Assembly (NCBI GenBank): GCA_030745755.1
Contig: JASLOA010000004.1
Location: forward strand, 92,970-156,969
Origin: Kiritimatiellia bacterium
GTDB taxonomy: Bacteria > Verrucomicrobiota > Kiritimatiellia > UBA8416 > JABMPJ01
Length of the DNA: 64,000 nt
Reading direction: 5' to 3'
The stretch's first letter is position 1. Each line of letters opens with the position of its first letter. Of this stretch, positions 45,012 to 55,163 are shown one piece after another. The position numbers and the translations under genes were made by a program. The notes under the pieces are model-generated. The model did no database searches and had not been told where the DNA came from. It saw nothing but the letters and a program-made list of their open reading frames with translations.

Positions 45012-47933
45012 TCATTTCATCGCAATCTTCAGGCGAATGAACTGCTGGTCTTTTCCAAGGATTGAAATCCGGTTGGTAGCCACTTTCCAAACATTGGAGA
45101 AACCAGCCGCGCCGACGAATTCCAGGCCATTGGTGTTCCAGTCATTGGAAAGCAGATTGGTGCTCTGTTCGGCCGTATAGGTCAGGTTAGAGTCGTCCGT
45201 GCGTTCGTTGTGCACATAGTAGAAATCATTATCCAAGGTTTCGAAAACCGGCCGCACGGCGACGGCATCGTTATGGGTCGGATTTCCGCCGAAAGCGTAT
45301 TCCGCGAGGTTGCTCATGCCGTCGCTGTCGAAGTCGGCGGTCGGATCGCTCAAATCCGCCTGGGCGAAGTTCCAGTCCCATATATCGTAGCCCGCCATAA
45401 AGTACAGGTTGGCCTGTTCGAGATCCCAGAGATCCGGATCTTCGTTGGTCAGCTGGTATTCCTTGGGCGTGCCGGGATTGACCCAATAGTCGGGTTGATT
45501 GAGCCAGGTATTGTCAAAATTCCACAGCATGCTGAGCTGCACGCCGGAATCAATCAACGCCTGCATGTAGCGATGGAAGGTGGTTTTCTCGTCGGCCGTG
45601 GTTCCGTCGCCGATCCCGCCCCATTCGCCGACGATCAGCGGCCGACGGAGGGCGGCGCTTTCCGCCATGAAATAATCCAGCAGCTCTTTATACTGCCCCG
45701 TCACCCATGAATTGGTTACGGGATCGTCGGTGAAATAGATTTGCGGATCCGCGCCGGGTTTCGCCGGATAGATATGCACGGAGACGGTATCCATCGGGGC
45801 CGGATTGTCCACCGGAAGTACCTGCGCGTGCTCCGCGCGGCTATCCACCGTCCATGTATGCTCCGTCATATTGTGGTAGGCACTCCTCATCGACTTGGCG
45901 TCGCCACTCGTAATCAGCCGCCAGGGATCGATGGAGCGCACGGTCTGGGCAAAGTTTGTCTTGGGAACCAACACATCCGCCCGCACCAAATCGTCGGGGC
46001 CGGTCCAGGCGGGGACCTCCACCAGGTTGGTATTGCTGTCCGCGAGGCTCATGCCCTGTACGGCGGATCCACCCCAGCGGACACGTCCATTTGGGACCAT
46101 AGGATGATCCACTTTAAGGTTATATTCATTGCCTAACTCCCAGCCCCAGATGGCAGGCGAGTTCCTGTAGCGCTCGACCATCTCGCGGGTGTAGAGGGCG
46201 ATGAAGGCATTCGACCCGCTGTCCGGACGGCCCATCGCTCGCTTGTATTCATCGTAGGTCTCCGCGCCGAATTCATCCCGGTTCAATGGGGTTGGGGGAA
46301 CAAAGTCCACGCCGGGAGTCAAATATCCCGCCACCACCGCATCATCGACCAGCTCGCCGAGCGTATCGACTGACCAGAACAAACTGAGGATCAGCCCAAT
46401 GCCATGTTGTTCAGCTTGCGCGATGAAATAATCCATCCGCCGGAAATATTCCGTCTTGTCCGCGAAATATAGGTTCCAGTCCTTCGGCCAGAATCCAGCA
46501 GCGAGCACGCGGGCAACCGGGATATGGTGGTCGCGTAGGTATTCAAAACCCGCAATGAAGCTCGTGTCGTTTACATCGTCGATATACCGGAGGAACGCCG
46601 TCTGGTAATTCACCCCGAAGACCTTCAGCACGACGGGGTTTCCCGCAGCGTTGTAGCGCACCAGCTTGCCGGCATGTTCGCCTGACGTTGCCACAAGAAC
46701 GCGGTTGGGACGCAGCTCCGGCCCCGGCGGATCTGTCGCGAGGGTCGTGGCCGCCACCGCAGACGACACGGTGCCGGTATTGCCGGACGGATCGCGCATG
46801 GTGACCGTATAGCTGTACTGCGTGTCCGGGCTCAGCCCGCCATCGGTAAAATTCGGGGAGTACTGCCATCCACTACTCGCCCCACCGGGATTGCCGCTGG
46901 TCTCGGTAAACAGGTATTCAACCACACCGGAAGCATCGCTGCCCACAGTCGCAGTCATCCAAAGCTCCGAACTGCTAATCGCGATCGGCTGGCTGACGAA
47001 TCCAGCCGGATTCGGAGTCGGCGGATCGAAATCCGGCGGGGGTGGGGGGGGCAGCGTGATGGTTGTGCCCAATGCGCCCGCGTTTACGATAACAAAAAGG
47101 TTCGTGCTTGTCTTCGCGACTCCATCAATCTGAACCTGGCCCGCTGCGATTTTAGTCTCCCAGGCACCTACAGCACTTCCGCTAACATTCGAAGAAGCGA
47201 TGGTAACGCTTGCCTCAGAACCGCTTTCAAAGTTCAGGATCATATTCTTCAGCTTCGACTTATGAGCGGGATCTGCCGAGTCACCATACATATCGGCGAG
47301 GTTGAATTGCCCTGTTCCGCCATCCAGCATGTTCACAAGAAATCTTGCGTTCGACAAATAGCCTACGTCCAATCTGCCATTGAGGATATTGACAGTGATG
47401 TCCGCAGGACTAGTACCAGCCAGGATCCCGACATCCGCATAGCCGTTTAGCACACTCAATGTATTGCCTGTGGCGCCGGCGGCGCCATTCTGGTTCCACA
47501 TCGTAAGTTGGCCCGAAATCGCCAGGTTTGTAGTGGCAAAGGCCGTATTCGAGGCATCATCAATCTCAAGGGTACTGTGAAGGCTAGACCCGTCTTGGGC
47601 TCCACCACGCATAGTTAAGGCAGTATCATATAGAGTCCCACCTGTCTGACGTACCGCAATACCATACCAAACATCCCATCCAGTAGCGGTCTCAGCAAAG
47701 CCATCCCCTACCGTCCCGTCAAACAAACCTGGATTGCTATCGCTCGGTAAACCGCTACTCCAGCTACTGCTATTCGTACTGACGATCGTACCTATTACGC
47801 CGTTAGTGGGGTCGTTGTCATACACCACATCGACAAGCGCACCACTGCCGGTATAGGTCGTCGTCGTCACCAACGCCGCCGATGCACTTCCTGCAACGGC
47901 TGCCAACACGATCATCACTAACAGTGTCTTCAT
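45012..47933 (-). CDS. Secreted GH5-like endoglycanase (mannanase/cellulase type) with N-terminal repeat domain and Fn3-like module
   Basis: Signal peptide MKTLLVMIVLAAVAGSASA; WGWELGNEYNLKVDHPM, PLIVGEWGGIGDGTTADEKTTFHRYM; C-term DFDSDGMSNLAEYAFGGNP followed by a domain typical of PVC secreted proteins. Confidence 0.8.
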   Translation of the reverse strand: MKTLLVMIVLAAVAGSASAALVTTTTYTGSGALVDVVYDNDPTNGVIGTIVSTNSSSWSSGLPSDSNPGLFDGTVGDGFAETATGWDVWYGIAVRQTGGTLYDTALTMRGGAQDGSSLHSTLEIDDASNTAFATTNLAISGQLTMWNQNGAAGATGNTLSVLNGYADVGILAGTSPADITVNILNGRLDVGYLSNARFLVNMLDGGTGQFNLADMYGDSADPAHKSKLKNMILNFESGSEASVTIASSNVSGSAVGAWETKIAAGQVQIDGVAKTSTNLFVIVNAGALGTTITLPPPPPPDFDPPTPNPAGFVSQPIAISSSELWMTATVGSDASGVVEYLFTETSGNPGGASSGWQYSPNFTDGGLSPDTQYSYTVTMRDPSGNTGTVSSAVAATTLATDPPGPELRPNRVLVATSGEHAGKLVRYNAAGNPVVLKVFGVNYQTAFLRYIDDVNDTSFIAGFEYLRDHHIPVARVLAAGFWPKDWNLYFADKTEYFRRMDYFIAQAEQHGIGLILSLFWSVDTLGELVDDAVVAGYLTPGVDFVPPTPLNRDEFGAETYDEYKRAMGRPDSGSNAFIALYTREMVERYRNSPAIWGWELGNEYNLKVDHPMVPNGRVRWGGSAVQGMSLADSNTNLVEVPAWTGPDDLVRADVLVPKTNFAQTVRSIDPWRLITSGDAKSMRSAYHNMTEHTWTVDSRAEHAQVLPVDNPAPMDTVSVHIYPAKPGADPQIYFTDDPVTNSWVTGQYKELLDYFMAESAALRRPLIVGEWGGIGDGTTADEKTTFHRYMQALIDSGVQLSMLWNFDNTWLNQPDYWVNPGTPKEYQLTNEDPDLWDLEQANLYFMAGYDIWDWNFAQADLSDPTADFDSDGMSNLAEYAFGGNPTHNDAVAVRPVFETLDNDFYYVHNERTDDSNLTYTAEQSTNLLSNDWNTNGLEFVGAAGFSNVWKVATNRISILGKDQQFIRLKIAMK

Positions 47934-47968
47934 CGCATTCTTCTCTTCGTTGCGGATCAGGGGCGCTG

Positions 47969-49750
47969 TCAAGCGTCGCCTGCATCCGTCCTGTTGTGTG
48001 CGCTGGGTTCCTTTTGAAATATGCTCGCAATCCGTTTCATATCGAATTTTTCTGACCGGTCGTAGTTGTAGATGCCGTTTTGCTCTTGCTCAACGTCGGT
48101 GAGTTGAGTGTAGCAGTAACCACAGATGTGATCCATGTTCAGAATCACGTTGGTCAAGTCTTCCAGGCGGGCATAGAACTCATCGAGAGTCTTTGGATCC
48201 TCACCGTAACCCCAGGAGTTGTCGGCAAACACGCGATCCTCCTCCGGGATCCACTTGATGCCGCCGTATTCATCAATGATGTAGGGTTGTCCGTCATACT
48301 CTGATTCGTGATCCGGTATGTTGCGCCAAACGCCCTTTTCAGGGTCAGGAGTGAGGATCTCACGCAACTCAGCAGAATCCTGCTGGTAGTTGTGGACTGT
48401 CCATACGTCGGTAATGTGATGCAGGTATCCGCTGGCGTCGTTGACCGGGCGCGTTGGATCAAGATTCTTACATTCGTTGTAGGTGTCAATGTGCAGTCGT
48501 CTGTGCTGCTCAGGTTTGCTGTAATGACTCGATTCATTCCACGGCGTCCAGGTGATGATCGATGGATGGTTACGATCGCGGACAATGATTTCACGCCATT
48601 CGCTTATGAAGTTACGGGCGCCCTCAATTGTGTTGTAGTCACAGCCCCAGGAAGATGATTCGCCCCAGGTGATGTATCCGAGCTTGTCAGCCCAGTAATG
48701 AAAGCGTTCTTCGAAGACCTTCTGATGCAGGCGTGCGCCGTTGAATCCAGCCTTCATCGAAAGGACTATATCATTCTTCAACGCTTCGTCGGTCGGCGCC
48801 GTCCAGATACCGTCCGGATAGAAGCCCTGGTCCAGGACCAGGCGCTGGTAGATCGGCTTGTTGTTCAGGAAGACGCGATTGCCTTCGATGTGGACCTTTC
48901 GCAGGCCGGCATAACTGCTGACTTCATCAATGGTGTTGCCGGTCCTATCTATGACCCTCAGGTTGATGTCATACAGGAATGGGTTCTCAATACTCCACGG
49001 AGTCACAACGGCCAGAGCTAATACGGCCGGTACGCCGCCTGCTGCCGGAACGTCAGCTTGCGCGACGACTTTGCCGTGAGCCTTTGCGTGGACGACCAGG
49101 CGGACTCCGGCCTTGTCTGCATGGTAACGTGGGATGACCGCAAGCGTGGAACCGTCGAAGTCCGGGATGACGTGTATGTCCTTGAGGCCGAAAGGGTTGA
49201 CAGCTTCCAGCCATACCGTCTGCCAGATACCGGTCGTGCGAGTGTAAGAGCATCCGGCAGACTTGAAGCTGGTGCACTGTTTGCCGCCAGGCTGATTAGC
49301 CCCACGTGTTTCATCCTTCACGCGGACGACAACGTTGTGCGCCGTGCCAGCCCGGACACATTTCGTGATGTCGAACGCAAAAGAGACGGTCCCCCCGAAA
49401 TGTGTTCCGACGGACACACCGTCAACGAACACTTCGCACTCGTAGTCTACCGCCCCGAAATGCAATAGGATCCGCTTTCCGTCCCAGGCCTCTGGTGTCT
49501 GAATCGTGCGGTGATACCATATAGCCGGGATGAAGTCCTTGTGAGCAACACCCGACAGCTCACTCTCCGGACAGAACGGCACCGTGATCGTCCCGTCGAA
49601 GCCGGTACTATTGAACAGCTCCCGGCCGGCGTTCATGCCGCTTTCACCAAAGTCGAAGGTGTAGCTCCACTCGCCGTTCAGGTTGATCCAGTCGTTGCGA
49701 AAAAATTGCGGCCTCGGATGTTCGGGCCGGGGAATACAGGTGCTTGTCAT
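47969..49750 (-). CDS. Glycoside hydrolase family 2 (beta-galactosidase/glucuronidase-like)
   Basis: PQFFRNDWINLNGEWSYTFDFGESG, YTRTTGIWQTVWLEAV, GFNGARLHQKVFEERFHYWADKLGYITWGE, ITWTPWNESSH. Confidence 0.9.
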   Translation of the reverse strand: MTSTCIPRPEHPRPQFFRNDWINLNGEWSYTFDFGESGMNAGRELFNSTGFDGTITVPFCPESELSGVAHKDFIPAIWYHRTIQTPEAWDGKRILLHFGAVDYECEVFVDGVSVGTHFGGTVSFAFDITKCVRAGTAHNVVVRVKDETRGANQPGGKQCTSFKSAGCSYTRTTGIWQTVWLEAVNPFGLKDIHVIPDFDGSTLAVIPRYHADKAGVRLVVHAKAHGKVVAQADVPAAGGVPAVLALAVVTPWSIENPFLYDINLRVIDRTGNTIDEVSSYAGLRKVHIEGNRVFLNNKPIYQRLVLDQGFYPDGIWTAPTDEALKNDIVLSMKAGFNGARLHQKVFEERFHYWADKLGYITWGESSSWGCDYNTIEGARNFISEWREIIVRDRNHPSIITWTPWNESSHYSKPEQHRRLHIDTYNECKNLDPTRPVNDASGYLHHITDVWTVHNYQQDSAELREILTPDPEKGVWRNIPDHESEYDGQPYIIDEYGGIKWIPEEDRVFADNSWGYGEDPKTLDEFYARLEDLTNVILNMDHICGYCYTQLTDVEQEQNGIYNYDRSEKFDMKRIASIFQKEPSAHNRTDAGDA

Positions 49751-49815
49751 TTTCTCTCCTCTATACACAACGCCGCCGTTCACGCGCAGCCGTAAGCCGT
49801 CGCGGTGATCGGAGG

Positions 49816-50901
49816 TCATTGCTTCTTTGTCCACTTTGCGATCGCCTCAAGTGCGGCCTCTGCTTCCTCTTTACTTGATATTCCTGAAACGCTCGAGATC
49901 CAAACGCCGCCCGGATCCAATGTTTCGAACAGAAGGTTCAGATCTTCTGCTGGCAGGGCAAGACAAAGAGCCTTCTTCTTACTCTGGATGCGTTGGTATA
50001 CATCGATCCAGTCGGCCCAGTAGTCTTGACCTGCGCCAGGAACCCACTGAATCGCATGAATCTCTCTGATCTCAAGAAGGCGGTCGAGGTGGCGTAGTGC
50101 TTGCGGACCGTCGAGATGGTAGATGCTGCGATCCATGTGCTGGCACTCTTGGATAATTGCCGGCACGAACAGGTCTTCAAATGCTTCATCTGAGATCATG
50201 CAGGAGAAATCATTCGATGGGACATGATACTTTCCCCTACAGGTTGCGGAAAGCCATGTCGTGCTCGGCATGCCGGCTGCAGACAGCATGGCGTGGAACT
50301 GATCGTACACGTCCAGAAAATCTTCCGTAATCCTGCCGCAAAGGCGCTTTATGGCCTCTTGATGCTCGATGGTATCAATGAGAAGTTCCTGTGGATCACG
50401 AAATGCGGCTATCGCATCGCCTCCTCCGTGCAAATCGGTATAGCCGACGATGAACTTATCCTTGCCGGCCTCGACCATAGCCTCGGTCATTTCAATCAAC
50501 TTGCGGAAGAAGAATGACTCCTTGTCCAGTTGAAGTTTGTCGACGGATTCGTCAGACCAGTCGGCAAGCACGGGTTTGCTCCACGCCGTGCCTTCGCCAT
50601 ACTCCATCTCACAGCCGTAGAAGGCGGAAAAGACTTCCGGTCCGAGATTGGGCCACACGATCGGGAGACTGTCTGCAACATGCACGGTATTCCGTAGGCG
50701 TGCCTCAGCCTGTGCCACAATATGCTGAGTGTCCATCCATCGCTCACGAATCGTGGCATATTCCTTCTGAGGTACGTCCTTGCGCTCAGACGACGGCACG
50801 GGGCTCGCCATCGAAACAAGGGGTCGATCCACGATCTCGCAACCCCACCACGCTTCATAGCGGTTGAGCACTTCTTCAAAATCAGGTTTCAATTCAAACA
50901 T
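49816..50901 (-). CDS. Uroporphyrinogen-decarboxylase-superfamily protein
   Basis: FKPDFEEVLNRYEAWWGCEIVDRPLVSM, YHLDGPQALRHLDRLLEIREIHAIQWVPGAG; clear paralog of the 55164 gene. Confidence 0.75.
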   Translation of the reverse strand: MFELKPDFEEVLNRYEAWWGCEIVDRPLVSMASPVPSSERKDVPQKEYATIRERWMDTQHIVAQAEARLRNTVHVADSLPIVWPNLGPEVFSAFYGCEMEYGEGTAWSKPVLADWSDESVDKLQLDKESFFFRKLIEMTEAMVEAGKDKFIVGYTDLHGGGDAIAAFRDPQELLIDTIEHQEAIKRLCGRITEDFLDVYDQFHAMLSAAGMPSTTWLSATCRGKYHVPSNDFSCMISDEAFEDLFVPAIIQECQHMDRSIYHLDGPQALRHLDRLLEIREIHAIQWVPGAGQDYWADWIDVYQRIQSKKKALCLALPAEDLNLLFETLDPGGVWISSVSGISSKEEAEAALEAIAKWTKKQ

Positions 50902-50966
50902 GAGTGTTCCCTTCTCCGAACGTCTCGCGTTAGATGTCCCTCAGTTCAGTGGCAGCGACTATGCAT

Positions 50967-52937
50967 TTAACGCCCCACCAGGATTGGCAACTGACAGTCA
51001 TCACGCAGGAACAAGGGGATCTGATCCAGCGGCGCATCGACAGTTATCCATTGCCCGCCGGCAAACGCTTCATCTGTCCATACATACTTCCATGCGACAC
51101 CAGCCGGCAGATAGACCTTCTTTGTTACAGCCCCCTTCTCTGTGACAGGTGCGACCAACACATCGGAACCGAACAGATAGGTGTCGCCTATGTCATAACA
51201 CGCGGGGTCATCCGGAAACTCAAGGAACAGCGGGCGCATAGGAGGTACGCCACTGGAACTGGCCTCCTCCATCAGCTTCCTGATGTAGGGGCGAAGGCGT
51301 TCACGCATCCTCACGTAACCGGCAAGTATTTCATAGACGTCATCGCCATAGGACCACACCTCGTTGTCGGCCCCCGTAAGTTCCGGCACCAAATCCCAGC
51401 GTGAAGGCTCTCGTACACCGTGCAGGCGGCATACGGGACAAAAGACGCCATACTGGAACCACCTGATCAGCAATTCATGAAACTCAGGACTCTCTGACTC
51501 ACCACCGGTAAAGCCTCCAATATCGCTATTCCACCACGGGATGCCGCTCATCGCCATATTCAGGCCAGCAGGGATCTGCTTCTCAAAGACCTCGAATGTT
51601 GAACTGACATCGCCCGACCACGCGATAGCGCCGTATCGCTGACTTCCAAGCCACGCGGCTCTGCACAGCGTAGCAATTTCTGTCTCGCCCTCAGCCTTCA
51701 GCCCCTCATAGATCCCTTTCTCATGCAGCAACGGATAAAGGTTCAGAACTTCCTCACCGTTGCCGGCCCACATGCGCAAGTTGTCAAAATGGGAAGGGAG
51801 GATCTCCGGCTCGCACTGATCAAGCCAGAAGGCCTTGATTCCATGGCCGTAGTAGTTTTGCTTTAGCTTATCCCAGAGATACGCACGGGCTTCTGGATTC
51901 GTGGCATCATAATACTGCGACGGCACCTTCCCCACGGGGAACGTATCAATGAATACATGATGAAACGCCTCACCACGTTCAGCGCGAATGAGCAGATTGC
52001 GATCCGCCATCTCTCTATAGTTTTCGCTGTTGCGATTGACATTCGGCCACACCGACACCATGAGCTCTACGCCCATCTCCTTAAGCTCATCGACCATAGC
52101 CTTAGGATCCGGCCAGTAGTCGTTGTCGAACTTGAAATCGCCCAACATTGTCCAGTGGAAGAAATCCACGACAATCACGGACAAAGGCAGACCACGGCTC
52201 TTGTATTCCCGCGCAACGTTGAGGAGTTCTTCCTGCGAACGGTAGCGCAACTTGCATTGCCAGAAGCCCGTGGCCCACTCGGGCATTGCCGGAGCATGGC
52301 CCGTGATGCCGGCATAGTTGCCAAGAATGTCGGCATACGAATCGCCGGTCGTCACGAGGTAGTCAATACCCGTACTCACATTGGATGTCCACCGTGTCCG
52401 GTTCTGAGCAAGCTCCACACGTCCTACAGCCGGGTTATGCCACATAAACCCGTATTGCCTGTTCGAAACAAGGAACGGAACACTGATCTCTTGATTGATC
52501 TGCACAAGATCAAGAACGCACCCCTTCTGATTCAGAAGCCCGTGCTGATACTGCCCCAACCCATAGATCTTCTCGTCCGGGTACGCTTCAAAATCGGCCT
52601 CGATGGCATAGGAATCTCCGCGTAGTGGCCGATAGGCACGTGCTGCTTCCGAGCAAAGAGGACGCTCCCCATCCGCCGTGATGCGAAAGAACGAGATCGA
52701 TCCGCCGTTGCTGATCCTGGCGAGCAACGAACCGTTGCTTGCACTGGCGCCTGCATCGCCAATTTCGATTGTGGCATTGGTCTGCCCTGGCGCCAGCAGC
52801 GCATCTGTATCCCCGTGCATCCGGGCGGACATGCTTCTGCGCACACGGAATGTATCCGATCCATGTGCCTCAAGCCAGACGGTCTCACCACCGTTCTTGT
52901 AAACCAGGCGCGATCCTTCTTCTCTGAACTCACTCAT
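50967..52937 (-). CDS. GH31 alpha-glycosidase (alpha-xylosidase-like)
   Basis: PEWATGFWQCKLRYRSQEELLNVAREYKSRGLPLSVIVVDFFHW, KAFWLDQCEPE, WSGDVSSTFEVFEKQIPAGLNMAMSGIPWWNSDIGGFTGG. Confidence 0.92.
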   Translation of the reverse strand: MSEFREEGSRLVYKNGGETVWLEAHGSDTFRVRRSMSARMHGDTDALLAPGQTNATIEIGDAGASASNGSLLARISNGGSISFFRITADGERPLCSEAARAYRPLRGDSYAIEADFEAYPDEKIYGLGQYQHGLLNQKGCVLDLVQINQEISVPFLVSNRQYGFMWHNPAVGRVELAQNRTRWTSNVSTGIDYLVTTGDSYADILGNYAGITGHAPAMPEWATGFWQCKLRYRSQEELLNVAREYKSRGLPLSVIVVDFFHWTMLGDFKFDNDYWPDPKAMVDELKEMGVELMVSVWPNVNRNSENYREMADRNLLIRAERGEAFHHVFIDTFPVGKVPSQYYDATNPEARAYLWDKLKQNYYGHGIKAFWLDQCEPEILPSHFDNLRMWAGNGEEVLNLYPLLHEKGIYEGLKAEGETEIATLCRAAWLGSQRYGAIAWSGDVSSTFEVFEKQIPAGLNMAMSGIPWWNSDIGGFTGGESESPEFHELLIRWFQYGVFCPVCRLHGVREPSRWDLVPELTGADNEVWSYGDDVYEILAGYVRMRERLRPYIRKLMEEASSSGVPPMRPLFLEFPDDPACYDIGDTYLFGSDVLVAPVTEKGAVTKKVYLPAGVAWKYVWTDEAFAGGQWITVDAPLDQIPLFLRDDCQLPILVGR

Positions 52938-52970
52938 AGGGCTCCTCCTAACGTGGCCTGCGGCCGCAAG

Positions 52971-53036
52971 TCGTTAGGCTCTAGTCGCTAGTGGCTAGTG
53001 CCCTCCTAACGCCTAACGCCTAGCGCCTAGTACCTA
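52971..53036. repeat. Inverted-repeat cassette F (7-nt units GCTAGTG / CCTAACG)
   Basis: CGTTAGG-CTCTAGT-CGCTAGT-GGCTAGT followed almost directly by CCTAACG-CCTAACG-CCTAGCG-CCTAGTA. Confidence 0.75.
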
Positions 53037-53107
53037 CCGTGTTTACTCCATCACCGTTCTTCGCCAGAACTTCTACGCAAAACACACAGAACCTACGGGT
53101 TCAGACT

Positions 53108-54871
53108 CTAACTATCCTTGTCAAGTATCGCAATCAATCCCAGCAAGCCGCCCCAATGGTAGAAGCGATCGCTCTTCGGGCTGTTGCATCCTTCGCCACT
53201 GTCACCGCAGTAGTTTTCATGAACATGGCCATGCTCCCGCCACTCCTTGAGGAGCAGGGCTTCGGACTTTTCAACCATCGCCTTTCGCGCCTCTGGCAGG
53301 TCGTAGTTGCGAATACCAAGATAGGCCAGGAAGTTCATCGGCGGCCAGATGCGACCGCGCCAGTAGTCCTGGTCCGGATAGGCAGGGTCATTGCGAGCGA
53401 TGGATGGCATGATCCACTCTCCCCAGAATTCTTCGGGGTTGAAAAAGTGCTCGTTGATCATGCGCTCCGCCTGTTCCTGCGTGGCAACGCGCGCGATCAG
53501 CGGATAGAAATGGGTCGGTGAAAGACGCGAGCCATACTCGCCAGTGGCCAGGTTCTTGTTGAGGAACAGGCCGGTCTCTTCGCACCACATTCCTTTGAGT
53601 TTCTCGGCGTAGGTGTCGGCGCGACTCTTCAATTCGTCGGCCTCTTCGCTACGGTCGATGCGTTCTGCGAGGTCTGCCAAAGCATTGCAGTCAGCAATAT
53701 ACAACCCCATGAGGCCCACATCGGCCATGAGGAGCAGATGGCTTTCCTTATCAAAAGGCACATCATCATACATGGGAGAATTATCAAGACCCGACTCAAG
53801 GGATCCCCCAAACCGCTCATTGACACCGTTCAGTTCCCAATAATGACCGTGACGCGGTTCATAGGGATCGGAGCCCCAGCACAGATACCCATCCTTGTCG
53901 CGGTTCTCTGACCACCAACGATTCCATTTCAGAAGTGCATCAAAGAGTTGCTCGGCCAGGACCGTCTCGCCAAACATATCGCAGAGCGCTTGCACGGTGA
54001 TCGCTCCAACAGGTGGTTCGGAGCGATCGTGCGACCTAAATCCGCTCGCGTGAACCACATTCGGAACAACCCCGCTCTCGCTCGCCTCGTCCGTAATCGC
54101 AATGGCATTGGCGTAAGCGAGTTCCCTATTATCGAGCCCTGCCATCCAGGCTGCGAAATAGGTGTCCCATTCGAAAAGAACCCAACCACCGGCGCCACAG
54201 CTCCAAATGCGACTTACAGGAGAGATCATGCGGTCATTGTACGGATCATAGATAGTGTCCCATGCTAGACAGCTTTGCATGGCGTCGTATGCTTCCTGCT
54301 GTTCACCATGCTCCTGACGCGTGGCCAGAAAGACCTCTTTCTTTCGCGCGATGATAGATTCTGTCTCGTCGAGTTTATCGGGGTTCGTAGATATGGCTAC
54401 CGGCTGGTCCAGAAACACTACGAGGTGCGGAGACGCAATCTCGGTGACAGGTTCATTCTCTTGGTGCTTGCCAGACGCACGAACGGTGACGGTTTTTTCG
54501 CCGCTCTGAATGATCAATGCGTCCTCTACTCGCTGGGCAAAACCAGGGCGATTCCACAATACTGCCCCCTCAATGGTAAGGGCTTCGGTCTTGATTCCGG
54601 TCTCCAGCGGGGTCACCAGTGCGTACCACTCGCCATCTTCGACGGCGGTCTCTACTCTCATCTTGAGTTTGTGCCATCCCACATTCAGACTGGTGTAGGA
54701 GCCGTCATAGGCGTGCGGCCCGGGGATAACATCGTCCCGACCGATCAGCATCTCGCGCTGACATTGGCCATTGTTGTAGTTCTTGATTCCCAGAGAGATC
54801 GCAATCCCTTCCGGCAGATGAACATGTGACAACACGCTTCTTACATTCCAGGTGTTCCAGCTTCTCTTCAT
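53108..54871 (-). CDS. GH63/GH37-like alpha,alpha-glucosidase family protein
   Basis: LFEWDTYFAAWMAGLDNRELAYANAIA, EWIMPSIARNDPAYPDQDYWRGRIWPPMNFLAYLG, HENYCGDSGEGCNSPKSDRFYHWGGLLGL. Confidence 0.85.
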   Translation of the reverse strand: MKRSWNTWNVRSVLSHVHLPEGIAISLGIKNYNNGQCQREMLIGRDDVIPGPHAYDGSYTSLNVGWHKLKMRVETAVEDGEWYALVTPLETGIKTEALTIEGAVLWNRPGFAQRVEDALIIQSGEKTVTVRASGKHQENEPVTEIASPHLVVFLDQPVAISTNPDKLDETESIIARKKEVFLATRQEHGEQQEAYDAMQSCLAWDTIYDPYNDRMISPVSRIWSCGAGGWVLFEWDTYFAAWMAGLDNRELAYANAIAITDEASESGVVPNVVHASGFRSHDRSEPPVGAITVQALCDMFGETVLAEQLFDALLKWNRWWSENRDKDGYLCWGSDPYEPRHGHYWELNGVNERFGGSLESGLDNSPMYDDVPFDKESHLLLMADVGLMGLYIADCNALADLAERIDRSEEADELKSRADTYAEKLKGMWCEETGLFLNKNLATGEYGSRLSPTHFYPLIARVATQEQAERMINEHFFNPEEFWGEWIMPSIARNDPAYPDQDYWRGRIWPPMNFLAYLGIRNYDLPEARKAMVEKSEALLLKEWREHGHVHENYCGDSGEGCNSPKSDRFYHWGGLLGLIAILDKDS

Positions 54872-55036
54872 GGTGATACTCCAACTGACAGATGTGTCCC
54901 GTATGGTGAGCGGATCAAGAGAGTATAGGCTTTGCCATCCGAACCACAAGGTCACGGATCAGTATAAATAGCGCCCGATTCCGACATTCTCTAATCGTAG
55001 CTTGAATTGCCTGCGCGCTTCTGGCAGTACTGCTCT

Positions 55037-55075
55037 TCGGGCTTGGGTGCTTCGGGCTTCCTTGGGTCCTTGGGT
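55037..55075. repeat. One-sided short-unit repeat tract (CTTGGGTN/CTTCGGGN)
   Basis: CTTCGGGCTTGGGTGCTTCGGGCTTCCTTGGGTCCTTGGGTC; no inverted partner found within about 200 nt. Confidence 0.55.
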
Positions 55076-55163
55076 CTTTTGGTATTTCGTCATTGAATGG
55101 CACGGATCATAGGCGTTTGGCATTCGCAAAGAACGTTATGTAGTGCCATTCGGGGCTTGTGTC

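Noticed and set aside
44843-45040. Small ORF between GH36-like and GH5-like genes
   Set aside because: No RBS or homology evidence; overlaps several other random frames.
55095-55151. 9-bp inverted repeat GAATGGCAC/GTGCCATTC in the leader of the 55164 gene
   Set aside because: Short stem with a 39-nt loop; plausible by chance and not built from repeated units.
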